From assembly GCA_036387135.1 (NCBI GenBank), contig DASVUH010000026.1, forward strand, positions 1-64,000: a stretch of 64,000 nucleotides of DNA. Direction: 5' to 3'. This DNA is from JALZCH01 sp036387135 (GTDB lineage: Bacteria > Acidobacteriota > Blastocatellia > Pyrinomonadales > Pyrinomonadaceae). Each line of letters opens with the position of its first letter. Position 1 is the first letter of the stretch. The notes under the pieces were generated by a model, which was given only the letters and a program-made list of their open reading frames with translations, made no database searches and was not told where the DNA came from. Shown piece after piece: positions 23,346 to 31,697 of the stretch. The position numbers and the translations under genes are program-made.

Positions 23346-23561
23346 ATGGATCAAGTGAAAATGGTGTCGGTCCCGGAGAGCCTGCTTGAATCGGCGGCGA
23401 ACTCCATTGAAATGGCTAACAACTATATAGCCGCTTTGAGAAAAATCATCAACGCTCAAGTAAAATCTGAAGAGGCTTTGCAACTCCAAAAAATTGCCAG
23501 AGAAGCAATTGAACAAGCGGAAAATACAATGATTTTAGGGCAAAACACTTTTGAAGAGTAG
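23346..23561 (+). CDS. 71-residue helical protein
   Basis: The protein is predicted to be two long helices (ESLLESAANSIEMANNYIAALRKI and ALQLQKIAREAIEQAENTM in part). It lies in a run of small + strand genes after the HTH gene. No family is recognised. Confidence 0.45.
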   Translation: MDQVKMVSVPESLLESAANSIEMANNYIAALRKIINAQVKSEEALQLQKIAREAIEQAENTMILGQNTFEE

Positions 23562-23573
23562 CTAGGCGAACAG

Positions 23574-23891
23574 ATGCTCAAACCGCTCAAAAAGAAATTG
23601 CAGCCGAAAAAATCAATTTCGGTGAAAGTTCTCAAGAATCAGCTTTCCGAAGAGGAGTTGAATTCAAGAGCAGCATCGCGGTTCGCTCCGAGCATAACCA
23701 AATTAAAAGTTTTCGAGCCGAAGTGCGGCGAATGCGGATTCGTTCCAAAGGCAGGCGATAAAATTCGCCTTATCCAATACGGAAAGCACGAGCAAATTAT
23801 CTGCGAAGTTTGCTTTGAGAATCGGAATATTTCAGATTGGGAGTTTGTTGATCGCAAGCTAATGCGATTTTTAAAGGAAATAAGATCATGA
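23574..23891 (+). CDS. 105-residue zinc-ribbon-like protein
   Basis: After a Lys-rich start (LKPLKKKLQPKKSISVKVLK), the second half carries two cysteine pairs, CGECG and CEVCF, about 25 residues apart, which is the spacing of a zinc ribbon. The last codons overlap the ATG of the next gene (ATGA). Function is unknown; a nucleic-acid-binding role would fit. Confidence 0.5.
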   Translation: MLKPLKKKLQPKKSISVKVLKNQLSEEELNSRAASRFAPSITKLKVFEPKCGECGFVPKAGDKIRLIQYGKHEQIICEVCFENRNISDWEFVDRKLMRFLKEIRS

Positions 23892-24121
23892 ACGACTTTA
23901 TGAGCAACGATAATCACAACATTGAACTTAGAGCAGCGGCTGGACAACAAATAGGACTACTTTTTGATCTGCAAAACAACAGCATTTTTCTTCCAGCCGA
24001 TAGTGTTCTGACAGTTAAAAAGAGCAATTCGGTCGGTGTTCTCGCTGTTGATGACAAAAGATATTTGCACGTTATTTCTCATAGTCATCATGAAATAATT
24101 TATCAGCCTCGCACTGAATAA
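23888..24121 (+). CDS. 77-residue protein of unknown function
   Basis: It is translationally coupled to the preceding gene by an ATGA overlap. It is strand-rich with a His-containing C-terminal end (YLHVISHSHHEIIYQPRTE). No domain is recognised. Confidence 0.45.
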   Translation: MNDFMSNDNHNIELRAAAGQQIGLLFDLQNNSIFLPADSVLTVKKSNSVGVLAVDDKRYLHVISHSHHEIIYQPRTE

Positions 24122-24172
24122 ATAGATTTTTGAAAACCCTCCGGCATAAATGACCGGAGATTCTGAGGTGTC

Positions 24173-24394
24173 ATGGCTAAATTTGAAATTTTCTACAACA
24201 AGTTCAAATGGAAAAACGATCAGGAATTAGAGTCGGTTCCGGAAATGGCAAAAATCGAGGTTGATGTGCCGGAAGGTTTAAAGGGCGCAGAAAAATATCC
24301 TTTCATCAGAGATTATTTTTTACAAGAGGAAAAGAAAATCTCGAATAAAAAAATAGAGGTTACAAGCATTAGTGAAGGATGGACGACCGCTTAA
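24173..24394 (+). CDS. 73-residue protein of unknown function
   Basis: A short protein beginning MAKFEIFYNKFKWKNDQE, with a VDVPEG turn and helical GAEKYPFIRDYFLQEE. It has no strong family signal. It belongs to the same group of small + strand genes. Confidence 0.45.
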   Translation: MAKFEIFYNKFKWKNDQELESVPEMAKIEVDVPEGLKGAEKYPFIRDYFLQEEKKISNKKIEVTSISEGWTTA

Positions 24395-24583
24395 AAACGC
24401 GGTTACTGTGGATTCGATTCGTCCGCGAGTTAAAACATCGCGGTCTTCTCTCAAATATGGATAAATCTAAAGTCCATAATCTTCCCGATTTTTTGTTTTC
24501 TGTAATATTGTTTTTACAGTTTTCTCGATTGTCAACGTTGTGATTGCTTAAACACGCTGAGCAATCAAACGCAGTGAGAATTT

Positions 24584-25012
24584 ATGAAAAATAGATGTTT
24601 TACCTGTCGGAAAACACCTGAAAAATACAGCTATCATTTGGACATTGACAGTAAAACAACAGTCTATCAATGCCACAAATGCTCTGACAGTATAGAGCAT
24701 GATTTTTTAAAAAGGCACAAAGCTATTGGCGCTTTAATTTTTTCGCAAAATTGGCAATGGAAAGAAATGTGTTTAATCCGCACTCTGGCGCGCTGCGATT
24801 ATATTGAATCGAAACTACTCGAACGACTAACAATTTCTGAGCATACACATTTTAAAATCATCTTAAATGCAGCTTACGAACAAGCGGCTCGATATAGGCA
24901 ATCGTGCAAACGCGCTCTCGTAGTTCGCGCTATTTTGGAAAATTATCTTGAAACTCGTTCATCCAGCTCACATCCGATTGTTGATGAGATTATGATTTCA
25001 ATGGAAAGCTAA
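24584..25012 (+). CDS. 142-residue protein with N-terminal zinc ribbon
   Basis: The first 45 residues contain CFTCRK and CHKCSD, a four-cysteine zinc-ribbon pattern. The rest is helical and basic (RHKAIGALIFSQNWQWKEMC, SCKRALVVRAILENYLE). A 190-base gap separates it from the previous gene. It is the last gene of the element before the tRNA. Function is unknown. Confidence 0.5.
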   Translation: MKNRCFTCRKTPEKYSYHLDIDSKTTVYQCHKCSDSIEHDFLKRHKAIGALIFSQNWQWKEMCLIRTLARCDYIESKLLERLTISEHTHFKIILNAAYEQAARYRQSCKRALVVRAILENYLETRSSSSHPIVDEIMISMES

Positions 25013-25155
25013 TTTAAATTTTCTCAAAACTCAAGAAAATCGGAGGCGGATTTTTTGTGGCTTTCGATTAGAAGATAATGCATGTCCATCGCAAATCAAA
25101 AAGGCTGAATTTTGTCCGTTTTTCAGAGCCTGTCACCCGCCTGTCCACCACAAGC

Positions 25156-25186
25156 AAAAAAGCGATTGTTAACAATCGCTTTTCTT
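25156..25186. terminator. Palindromic terminator between the element and tRNA-Thr
   Basis: The perfect palindrome AGCGATTGTTAACAATCGCT (25161-25180) has AAAAA before it and TTTTCTTT after it, so it can work in both directions. For the minus-strand tRNA gene it is about 20 bases past the 3' end. Confidence 0.75.
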
Positions 25187-25201
25187 TCCGATAAACATTG
25201 A

Positions 25202-25274
25202 AGCCACCTGTCGGAGTCGAACCGACGACCTTTCGATTACGAATCGAATGCTCTACCAACTGAGCTAAGGTGGC
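25202..25274 (-). tRNA. tRNA-Thr (anticodon CGT)
   Basis: The minus strand folds as a full cloverleaf: acceptor GCCACCT/AGGTGGC, D arm GCTC..GAGC, anticodon stem TTCGA/TCGAA with loop TTCGTAA (anticodon CGT, reading ACG), and T arm GTCGG-TTCGACT-CCGAC. CCA is not encoded. Its 3' end points towards the phage-like region, so it could be an integration target, but a second copy of the 3' end is not in this window. Confidence 0.95.
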
Positions 25275-25564
25275 AAATTATTCTATTGATAGCGCTTACG
25301 GTTTTGATTTATTTACCAAACGGCATTAAAACCCGCTTTCATAACCCAAACGCCTCGAAAGAAGAAATACTAACAAATATTTCGAATTTTGGAAACCGAG
25401 ATAAACTTATTATCAGAATTTTTTAAGCTGCTTAATTCTAAAAGCTCTTGCGGAAAAGATACGACCCTTTGATGAAAAACGTGCGATCATTGCCGCGAAA
25501 TCCCGGTTCATTCGCTCCCGTGAGCGGACGAGCAAACGCTTCGGCTGTTTAAGCAAAATAGAAA

Positions 25565-26596
25565 CTATTGGACAATATTATGGTTACGAAGCCGGATGAT
25601 TTGCTCCAAACTGATGTCCGTAAAACCTTTGGCTTTGACGCGGCGGATAAAATCTCGATCAACATTATGATTTTTGAGCCGCACAGCCGTTTCCGGGGAG
25701 ATTTGAGCGTAACCTTCGGCTTTCACATCGTTAACAAAATCCGGCGTGATGTTGTGGTTTTTGAGCCTGATTAACTGTTCAATTGAAAGATTTTCAAAAC
25801 CGGCGGAGCGCATTTGGCTAATAAATTCCTGCGTAATTTCATGATTCCGCAAACGAATCAGCGTCTCCAGCGGTTGTTTGTCGAAACCCATCGCCCGCAC
25901 ATCTTTGACGTATTCGCCGTTAATATTGTGATTCCGGGCGCGTATCAGCTCATCCATTGTTAAGCCCTGATAACCGGCGGATTGCATCTCGCGGATGAAT
26001 TGCGGGGTGATGTTGTGTGTGGCTGCCCGGTTGAGCTGTTTAAAATCCAAACGTTCGTAACCCGCTGATTTCAAGTCGTCAACATATTTTGTCGTCAGGT
26101 TATGCAAAGCCGCTCTTAACAAATCTTCATCGGTCAAACTCTCGTATCCGCGACTTCGCATCGCCGAAACGAAACTTTGATTCGGAGTCAGCGTCCAGAA
26201 TCCCGCGCCTTTGCCTTCGCGGAAAAAGCCTTCGCAGGCAAATGTTCCGGCTTCGCGGACGATATTGAAGTTGACGTTTGCCCTTGCGGAAGATGCGGTT
26301 TCCTGAGTTAGACCTTGAAACTCAGTGAGCGAGAGAGTATTGCCCGTCATACTAATGCCGCCTTTTTCGGATCGCCGGTGAAATGTAAATTGTATTTCAC
26401 CGATCTTGCTTCGTTTGAATTCGGCAGTCCATTCGCCGGAAAGCGCATTTTGCGCCGTTTGCGCCGTCATCAAATCGCTTTCGCCGCTTGCGGTTACAAA
26501 GCCCTGAACGGAAATGTTTAGCGCTGCGACAATAAACGCCAAGGACATCGCTGTTTTTTTGAAGAGCCGATACGCCGTTGTTTGAATGTTTTTCAT
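25565..26596 (-). CDS. Exported protein with eight 29-residue repeats (M56 operon, distal)
   Basis: A 343-residue protein with a signal peptide (TAMSLAFIVAALNISVQGFVTASG) after a GGAGAG site. Residues ~50-135 form a strand-rich domain (GEWTAEFKRSKIGEIQFTF, REAGTFACEGFFREGKGAG). From ~140 to the end there are eight tandem 29-residue units of the form (P/x)-x-F-(I/V)-x-x-(M/V)-(R/K)-x-x-G-(F/Y)-x-x-(L/I)-x-x-E-x-L-I-R-x-(R/K)-N-H-x-I. Its paralogue is 26637-27683 and the same repeat ends the M56 peptidase upstream, so the three are functionally linked. It acts outside the cytoplasm. The activity is unknown. Confidence 0.7.
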   Translation of the reverse strand: MKNIQTTAYRLFKKTAMSLAFIVAALNISVQGFVTASGESDLMTAQTAQNALSGEWTAEFKRSKIGEIQFTFHRRSEKGGISMTGNTLSLTEFQGLTQETASSARANVNFNIVREAGTFACEGFFREGKGAGFWTLTPNQSFVSAMRSRGYESLTDEDLLRAALHNLTTKYVDDLKSAGYERLDFKQLNRAATHNITPQFIREMQSAGYQGLTMDELIRARNHNINGEYVKDVRAMGFDKQPLETLIRLRNHEITQEFISQMRSAGFENLSIEQLIRLKNHNITPDFVNDVKAEGYAQISPETAVRLKNHNVDRDFIRRVKAKGFTDISLEQIIRLRNHNIVQ

Positions 26597-26636
26597 AAAA
26601 CTGTCTCTCCGATTTATGTTTATTGTGATTTATCAG

Positions 26637-27683
26637 TTATTTAACGATGTCGTGAATCCGAAGATTGACAAGCTGCCTTAACGTCACATCCGCATAGCCT
26701 TTAGCCTTTACGCGACGGATGAATTCTCCGTCAACTCCGTGAATCTTCAGTTCTACCGCCTGTCGCGGCGAGATTGAAGAAAAGCCTTCGGCTTTGATCG
26801 CGTTGACAAATTCGGGCGTGACGCTGTGAACGCTGAGGTCCATTAGTTCTCTGTACGAAAGATTTTCAAAACCGATAGAGCGCATCCGGCTGATGAATTC
26901 CGGGTTGATATTGAAAATCCGCATTTCCACCAGCGTTTTCAGCGGCTGACGCCCAAAACCCATCGCCTCGACTTCCTTGACGAATTGGCTGTCAACTTTA
27001 AAAATGCGAGCTTCGACGAGCTGTTTGAGAGTTAAATTTTCAAATCCGGCTGATTTCATCTCCCGGATGAATTCCGGCGTGACATCGAAGATGTTCGCTT
27101 CGACCAGTTCTTTGAATGAGAGGCGGTCGTATCCGGCGGATTTTAAATCGTCAATGGATTTAGTTGTAATGTCGAAACGGGCGGCGGAGTACAGATTGTC
27201 TTCGGTCAGATTATCGTAGCCGCGGCTGCGCATTGCCGACACGAAACCCTGGTTGGGCGTTAAAGTCCAATGCCCGGCTCCTTTGCCCGCACGGAAAAAG
27301 CCTTCGCAGACGAAAGTTCCGGCTTCGCGCACGATCCTAAAATTAACGTCCGTTCTCGCGCCGAACGCTTGTTCGCGCGTCAAACCTTGCAGTTCGCTGA
27401 GCAAAATTCCGTCGCTCGTGTTGTTCTGACCGCCGCGCTCCGAACGGCGCGTGGTCGTGAATTGAATTTCATCCTGATTTTTGCGGCTGAAATCTGCGAG
27501 CCATTCTCCCGTAATTGCCGTCTGTGCGGAGTTGTTTGAACCGGTAAAACTTGTTTCTTCCGCGTCAACAACGACGAGGGATGAAAAGACGACAAAGGTG
27601 ATTACCAGCAACCAACTTGTGCAACGTTTGAATTGCAGCTTTCCGCTAAAAAAATTATCAATGTTTGTTTGAACTTTCTTCAT
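26637..27683 (-). CDS. Exported protein with 29-residue repeats (paralogue of 25565-26596)
   Basis: A 348-residue protein, start chosen at ATG 27683 behind AAAGGAG, because the upstream in-frame ATG lies in the low-complexity 3' end of the M56 gene. It has a signal peptide (WLLVITFVVFSSLVVVDA). The strand-rich domain (GEWLADFSRKNQDEIQFTT, FVCEGFFRAGKGAGHWTLTP) and eight 29-residue repeats follow the same plan as its neighbour, but the recurrent NHNI of that protein is replaced by (R/V)IF or (S/I)H. The two diverged within the repeats. The function is unknown. Confidence 0.7.
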   Translation of the reverse strand: MKKVQTNIDNFFSGKLQFKRCTSWLLVITFVVFSSLVVVDAEETSFTGSNNSAQTAITGEWLADFSRKNQDEIQFTTTRRSERGGQNNTSDGILLSELQGLTREQAFGARTDVNFRIVREAGTFVCEGFFRAGKGAGHWTLTPNQGFVSAMRSRGYDNLTEDNLYSAARFDITTKSIDDLKSAGYDRLSFKELVEANIFDVTPEFIREMKSAGFENLTLKQLVEARIFKVDSQFVKEVEAMGFGRQPLKTLVEMRIFNINPEFISRMRSIGFENLSYRELMDLSVHSVTPEFVNAIKAEGFSSISPRQAVELKIHGVDGEFIRRVKAKGYADVTLRQLVNLRIHDIVK

Positions 27684-27708
27684 AATTAAACTCCTTTGAT
27701 TCCAATAT

Positions 27709-29859
27709 TTACCCTTGGTCTTTATCTTTATCTTTGTCTTTATCCTTATCTTTATCGTCGTCAATACCGCCTACATTTTTGAGAGAGATAATTTGTTTGA
27801 CGCTAAGCTCTCCCAAGCGGCTTCGGGCTTTGCGAATAAATTCGGGGTTAACGTCGTAAACACGTAAAGAAACGAGTTCTTTCGGAGATAAATTGCCGTA
27901 GCCTGCCGCACGAATTCCGCCGATGAAAGCGGGCGTAACTCCGTGAACCGCAAACTGAATCAGTTGTCTCGCATCCAGATTGCCGTAGCCCGCATCGCGC
28001 AGGGTTCTGATGTATTCGGGCTTAATATCATGAATGCGGAAAGTGGTTAAATCTCTCGCAGACAAATTGTTGTAACCCGATGAGCGGATTGCCTGAATGT
28101 AAGACGGCGTGACCTGATGAATTCCCATTGACGCAAGCTCTTTGACCGTTAGATTGGCAAAACCGAGCGCCCGCAAATTTTTAACATAATCCGCCGTGAC
28201 GCCTGACGTTTTCAGTTTTATCAGTTCGTCAACCGTCAGATTCGTATAGCCCGCGGAAGCCATTTCATCTATAAAATCGCCCGATTTTTCCTGCGCTTCA
28301 GGTTTTTGTTTCTCTTCAAATCTGGCATTTGTAAAAGGATTGGATACTAAACCGTTTTGAGAATTTCCTCCCGGCGTTTGCGCGTCGGCGACGTTTTGCT
28401 GTGCGGTATCTTCCGAAACGTCTCGCTCGACATCACGTTCATTGTCGTTCTGTGCGAGATCGCGTTTCATGCCGCCTTCAATTTGTGAATTAGTTAAACC
28501 CGGTTCCGCCTGCCGATTATTATTCGCGAGGATGCTGTTTTCTTGCTTTTTAACTGTTTCCTGCGATACCGCTTCATTATTAAAATCGGATGAGGGAAAC
28601 GAATTAAGGGGCGTTAGCTCTGCGGAACCTGTTTTAGAGTTTGAAGCATTTTCAGATAATTGGGGATTCTGCGCGCTAATCGCTGTCGGGCGAATCACCG
28701 CCAACGGCAGAAGCAAAACGCAGATTAATGTGATTACAGTTACGGTCGTCGCGCGGGACATCGCCTGACGGTTGCCTTCATTTCTGAGAATTGCAAGAAG
28801 ACGCCCTTCCAATTGAGATTGCCGCGCCATCGCCACCGTTGCCGTTTGCGACCATTCGAAAACGGAACTCTCCTTTATCGAACGCGCGATCTCCAACAGA
28901 TGGTGCGCGTAATCCGAAGGCTTTGCTCCAACGCTCAGCACGTAATCGTCACAGGCTTGCTCGCGCTCGACGCGCAGCCGCCGCGCCGCATACCAAACGA
29001 GCGGGTTAAACCAGTAAAATGCGCAAGCGGTTTGCGCCAGCAGTTGCGTCAAACAATCGCGCCGCGCGACGTGCGTCAACTCATGAAGCAAGACCATTCG
29101 TTGCCGCTCTTTCGACCAATTGTCAGCATTCGCGGGCAGCAACACTGCCGGACGAAAAACCCCGCAAACAACCGGCATCAACGTGCGCTCGCTACGAAGA
29201 AGCCGAACTCTACTTTTCAAGTTCAGTTCAATTAGAAGGGACGAAAACAACTCATTTAATGCCGTATCTTTAAAATCGGCGGCGCGGCTTGCAAGAAAAT
29301 TTGTAGCCGTTAATCCCACTAACAATCTGAGTAAAAGCAGCAGCATCCCGGCAAACCAAACAATTAAAATCCAGTTCACCGATTGCTGAAAAAGTGATGC
29401 TGTATTTTTTGGGGGCTGTGTTTCCAACTCCGATGTGTTCGGTACAAGCTGAGTCGGTTCTGAAAATTCTAGATTCGTTTTAAATTCAGATTTCTTTTTT
29501 ATACCGTCGCCTGCCTCTAATGAATTTGATAATTTTTGCGGCAATTGCGCCTCCGGCATAATAAGCAGCGGTTCATTTACTTTTGATTTGCTCGCTTCCG
29601 CTGCGTTCTGCGCTGGTGCTTGAGCGGGCAAAATCGGCAGCTCCCAACTCTTTACATAAGAGATGAATGGTATTAAAAGCGAAGCGCACAGCATCAGCGT
29701 CCAGAGCAGGTGACGTGTCGCGGCTGAAGAGCGACGAAAAGCCAAACAAAGCAGGGCGACAAAAGCAAGCAGGATAGTCGCCTTCGCAGCCGCTAATGCA
29801 AGCAGCGTTAGGAATTCAAAACCGTCATATTGCGTTAACAGATTCCAAAAGCCATTCAT
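27709..29859 (-). CDS. BlaR1/M56-family membrane metallopeptidase with C-terminal 29-residue repeats
   Basis: A 716-residue BlaR1-like protein. Three N-terminal membrane helices (FLTLLALAAAKATILLAFVA; LLWTLMLCASLLIPFISYV; VNWILIVWFAGMLLLLLRL) precede the M56 zinc site HELTHVARRD (about residue 260) and the EREQACDDYVL helix that supplies the third ligand. A fourth helix is near residue 390 (VTVITLICVLLLPLAVI). Instead of a penicillin-binding sensor domain, a Ser/Asn/Gln-rich linker leads to about six 29-residue repeats and an Asp-Lys tail encoded by a hexanucleotide microsatellite. It probably cleaves BlaI in response to an envelope signal; the repeats may be the sensor or docking surface. 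Confidence 0.85.
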   Translation of the reverse strand: MNGFWNLLTQYDGFEFLTLLALAAAKATILLAFVALLCLAFRRSSAATRHLLWTLMLCASLLIPFISYVKSWELPILPAQAPAQNAAEASKSKVNEPLLIMPEAQLPQKLSNSLEAGDGIKKKSEFKTNLEFSEPTQLVPNTSELETQPPKNTASLFQQSVNWILIVWFAGMLLLLLRLLVGLTATNFLASRAADFKDTALNELFSSLLIELNLKSRVRLLRSERTLMPVVCGVFRPAVLLPANADNWSKERQRMVLLHELTHVARRDCLTQLLAQTACAFYWFNPLVWYAARRLRVEREQACDDYVLSVGAKPSDYAHHLLEIARSIKESSVFEWSQTATVAMARQSQLEGRLLAILRNEGNRQAMSRATTVTVITLICVLLLPLAVIRPTAISAQNPQLSENASNSKTGSAELTPLNSFPSSDFNNEAVSQETVKKQENSILANNNRQAEPGLTNSQIEGGMKRDLAQNDNERDVERDVSEDTAQQNVADAQTPGGNSQNGLVSNPFTNARFEEKQKPEAQEKSGDFIDEMASAGYTNLTVDELIKLKTSGVTADYVKNLRALGFANLTVKELASMGIHQVTPSYIQAIRSSGYNNLSARDLTTFRIHDIKPEYIRTLRDAGYGNLDARQLIQFAVHGVTPAFIGGIRAAGYGNLSPKELVSLRVYDVNPEFIRKARSRLGELSVKQIISLKNVGGIDDDKDKDKDKDKDKDQG

Positions 29860-29863
29860 CACA

Positions 29864-30253
29864 CTAGCGCCCTTCCTTTCTGGCTTGCTTGATGAGCTGC
29901 TCAAGGCGCTCTAATTCGTCATCGGAAAGACGTTCCTGCGAGATGTCGAGCAAAGCAGCCACGGCTTCTTCCGCCGAATCGTCAAAAAAAGTTTTCAGCA
30001 CTCGCCGCAAAGCCGAATGTTTTGCCCGCTCGCGCGCTACAGTCGGCGAGAAAACATAACGCTGCCCGTCCTGCGTATGCCGCAAATGTCCCTTTTCTTC
30101 GAGCACGCGCAGAAGAGCGCGCACTGCCGAGTAGCTCGGCGGGTCAGGTAAGCTCTCCATTACTTCGCTCGCAGTAGCTTTTCCGCGAGTGTAAATAATG
30201 TCCATAATCTGCTGCTCGCGCCGGGAAAGAGTATGTATTGCTTTGTTGTTCAT
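29864..30253 (-). CDS. BlaI/MecI-family transcriptional repressor
   Basis: A 129-residue winged-helix repressor: LSRREQQIMDIIYTRGKATASEVMESL, then SYSAVRALLRVLEEKGHLRHTQDG (recognition helix and wing). A C-terminal dimerisation helix follows (TFFDDSAEEAVAALLDIS, LSDDELERLEQLIKQA). I chose ATG 30253, giving the normal family length, because the longer start at 30307 falls in the operator palindrome. The gene ends 4 bases before the M56 gene, the standard blaI-blaR1 pairing. It should repress this operon until cleaved by the partner peptidase. Confidence 0.85.
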   Translation of the reverse strand: MNNKAIHTLSRREQQIMDIIYTRGKATASEVMESLPDPPSYSAVRALLRVLEEKGHLRHTQDGQRYVFSPTVARERAKHSALRRVLKTFFDDSAEEAVAALLDISQERLSDDELERLEQLIKQARKEGR

Positions 30254-30300
30254 CAAGTTATCGCTTACCGAAGAAATCCGCTCAAAACCGTGCTGTTTTT

Positions 30301-30344
30301 TTAGCATGTGCTAATTTTTTAGCATCAGCAAAAAAGAAAGTCAA
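30301..30344 (-). promoter_or_regulatory. Promoter and probable BlaI operator
   Basis: Reading leftwards: -35 TTGACT (30339-30344), 17-base spacer and -10 TAAAAA (30316-30321). The inverted repeat TTAGCATGTGCTAA (30301-30314) plus a third half-site TTAGCA (30319-30324) cover the -10 and the start of transcription. BlaI/MecI repressors bind dyads near the -10, so this is the likely autoregulatory operator of the operon. Confidence 0.6.
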
Positions 30345-30496
30345 GAACAATTAATTAAGAATCAAAGATAAAGAGATTTTTATCGTATTTTTATCGTAAT
30401 GATTACATGGGAAGAATAAAATAGAGACTATTTAAAATATAAGAGTTCCCTTTAGAAGGGTTTTCTTATTTGTCTTTGTTTTGTTTTAATAAAAAT

Positions 30497-31687
30497 ATGC
30501 AAGGCACACATCCGCAAAAATCCGCATCGCTCGAACAGTTTTATTTCTCGGTGAGAAAACACACGGAAGCGATTTGCGCTTCGCTCGAAACGGAAGATTA
30601 CATTCCGCAGCCAATCGTTGACGTAAGCCCGCCGAAATGGAACATCGCTCATACGACATGGTTCTTCGAGGAAATGATTTTAAAGAAATTCGCAGAAGGT
30701 TACAGCGAGTTCAATCCCGATTTCGGTTTTCTTTTCAACAGCTATTACAATTCGCTCGGCGAGCGAACCGCGCGTGATAATCGCGGCGACTTACCGCGCC
30801 CGACCGTGCGGGAAGTTTTTCAATATCGAAAATACGTTGACGAGCGAATGCTCGAATTTTTCCGACAAGATTTGACCGAAGAAATCAAAGATTTAATCGT
30901 TCTCGGCTTGAATCACGAGCAGCAGCATCAGGAATTGCTACTGACAGATTTGAAATACATTTTTAGCTGCAATCCGCTTTTTCCTGTTTATCGCGAAAAT
31001 TTTTACCCGGAGGAAACGGGCGAAATCCATCCTTCGGAAACAAACGTATATATAAATATTCCGGCGGGAATTTACGAAATCGGTTTCGAGGGCAATGATG
31101 GCTTTTCGTTTGACAACGAACATGCGCGACATAAAGTTTATCTCGGCGATTTTGCGGTTCGGAAAAATTTGGTTACAAACGGAGAATTTCTTGAATTTAT
31201 CTCAGACGGCGGTTATCAAAATTTCAATTTGTGGCATTCGGAAGGCTGGGATTGGGTGAATCAAAATAAGATTCAATCTCCGCTTTACTGGCGCGAAATT
31301 GACGGCGAGTGGTTTCAATTTACGCTCGGCGGCTTGCGGCGTGTTTTGCAGCAAAACCCGGTTTGCCACATTTCGTTTTACGAAGCCTTCGCTTTCGCCG
31401 AGTGGAAAGGTTTGCGGCTGCCCACCGAATTTGAATGGGAGGCTGCGAGCGAGCGATTCGATTGGGGATTGCGCTGGGAATGGACTCAAAGCGCCTATTT
31501 GCCGTACCCGAAATTCAGGAAACCGGCGGGCGCGGTCGGCGAATACAACGGCAAGTTTATGATTAATCAAATGGTCTTGCGCGGCGCATCCGTTGCCACG
31601 CCGGAAAATCACAGCCGCCGAACATACCGGAATTTTTTCCATCCGCATCTGCGCTGGCAGTTTACGGGAATTCGTTTAGCTAAATAA
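30497..31687 (+). CDS. egtB: Ergothioneine biosynthesis protein EgtB (sulfoxide synthase)
   Basis: A 396-residue protein. The N-terminal DinB-like domain has the iron-binding histidines in HTTWFFEEMIL and in LNHEQQHQELLLTDLKY (H-x3-H-x-E type). The C-terminal formylglycine-generating-enzyme-like domain shows NIPAGIYEIGFEGN, FLEFISDGGYQ, CHISFYEAFAFAEWKGLRLPTEFEWE and ending TYRNFFHPHLRWQFTGIRLA. EgtB joins a thiol (gamma-Glu-Cys or cysteine) to hercynine with oxygen. I start at ATG 30497 rather than an upstream TTG. It lies 10 bases ahead of egtD. It may be EgtB or a cysteine-using variant; sequence alone does not settle this. Confidence 0.9.
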   Translation: MQGTHPQKSASLEQFYFSVRKHTEAICASLETEDYIPQPIVDVSPPKWNIAHTTWFFEEMILKKFAEGYSEFNPDFGFLFNSYYNSLGERTARDNRGDLPRPTVREVFQYRKYVDERMLEFFRQDLTEEIKDLIVLGLNHEQQHQELLLTDLKYIFSCNPLFPVYRENFYPEETGEIHPSETNVYINIPAGIYEIGFEGNDGFSFDNEHARHKVYLGDFAVRKNLVTNGEFLEFISDGGYQNFNLWHSEGWDWVNQNKIQSPLYWREIDGEWFQFTLGGLRRVLQQNPVCHISFYEAFAFAEWKGLRLPTEFEWEAASERFDWGLRWEWTQSAYLPYPKFRKPAGAVGEYNGKFMINQMVLRGASVATPENHSRRTYRNFFHPHLRWQFTGIRLAK

Positions 31688-31697
31688 TATTATTTAA

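Noticed and set aside
1..25200. A complete prophage
   Set aside because: No terminase, portal, capsid, sheath, tube, lysis or integrase gene can be seen, so only a tail module with accessory genes is claimed.
25068..25259. Minus-strand frame with VEHSIRNRKVVGSTPTGG
   Set aside because: This is the familiar translated shadow of a tRNA gene (tRNA-Thr here).
25275..25564. A gene or RNA in the gap between tRNA-Thr and the repeat protein
   Set aside because: I see no frame, hairpin or repeat there beyond AT-rich sequence.
27684..27764. Longer N-terminus of the 26637 protein
   Set aside because: The extra residues are the antisense-free read of the M56 gene's Asp-Lys microsatellite; ATG 27683 has a strong ribosome binding site and the signal peptide follows it.
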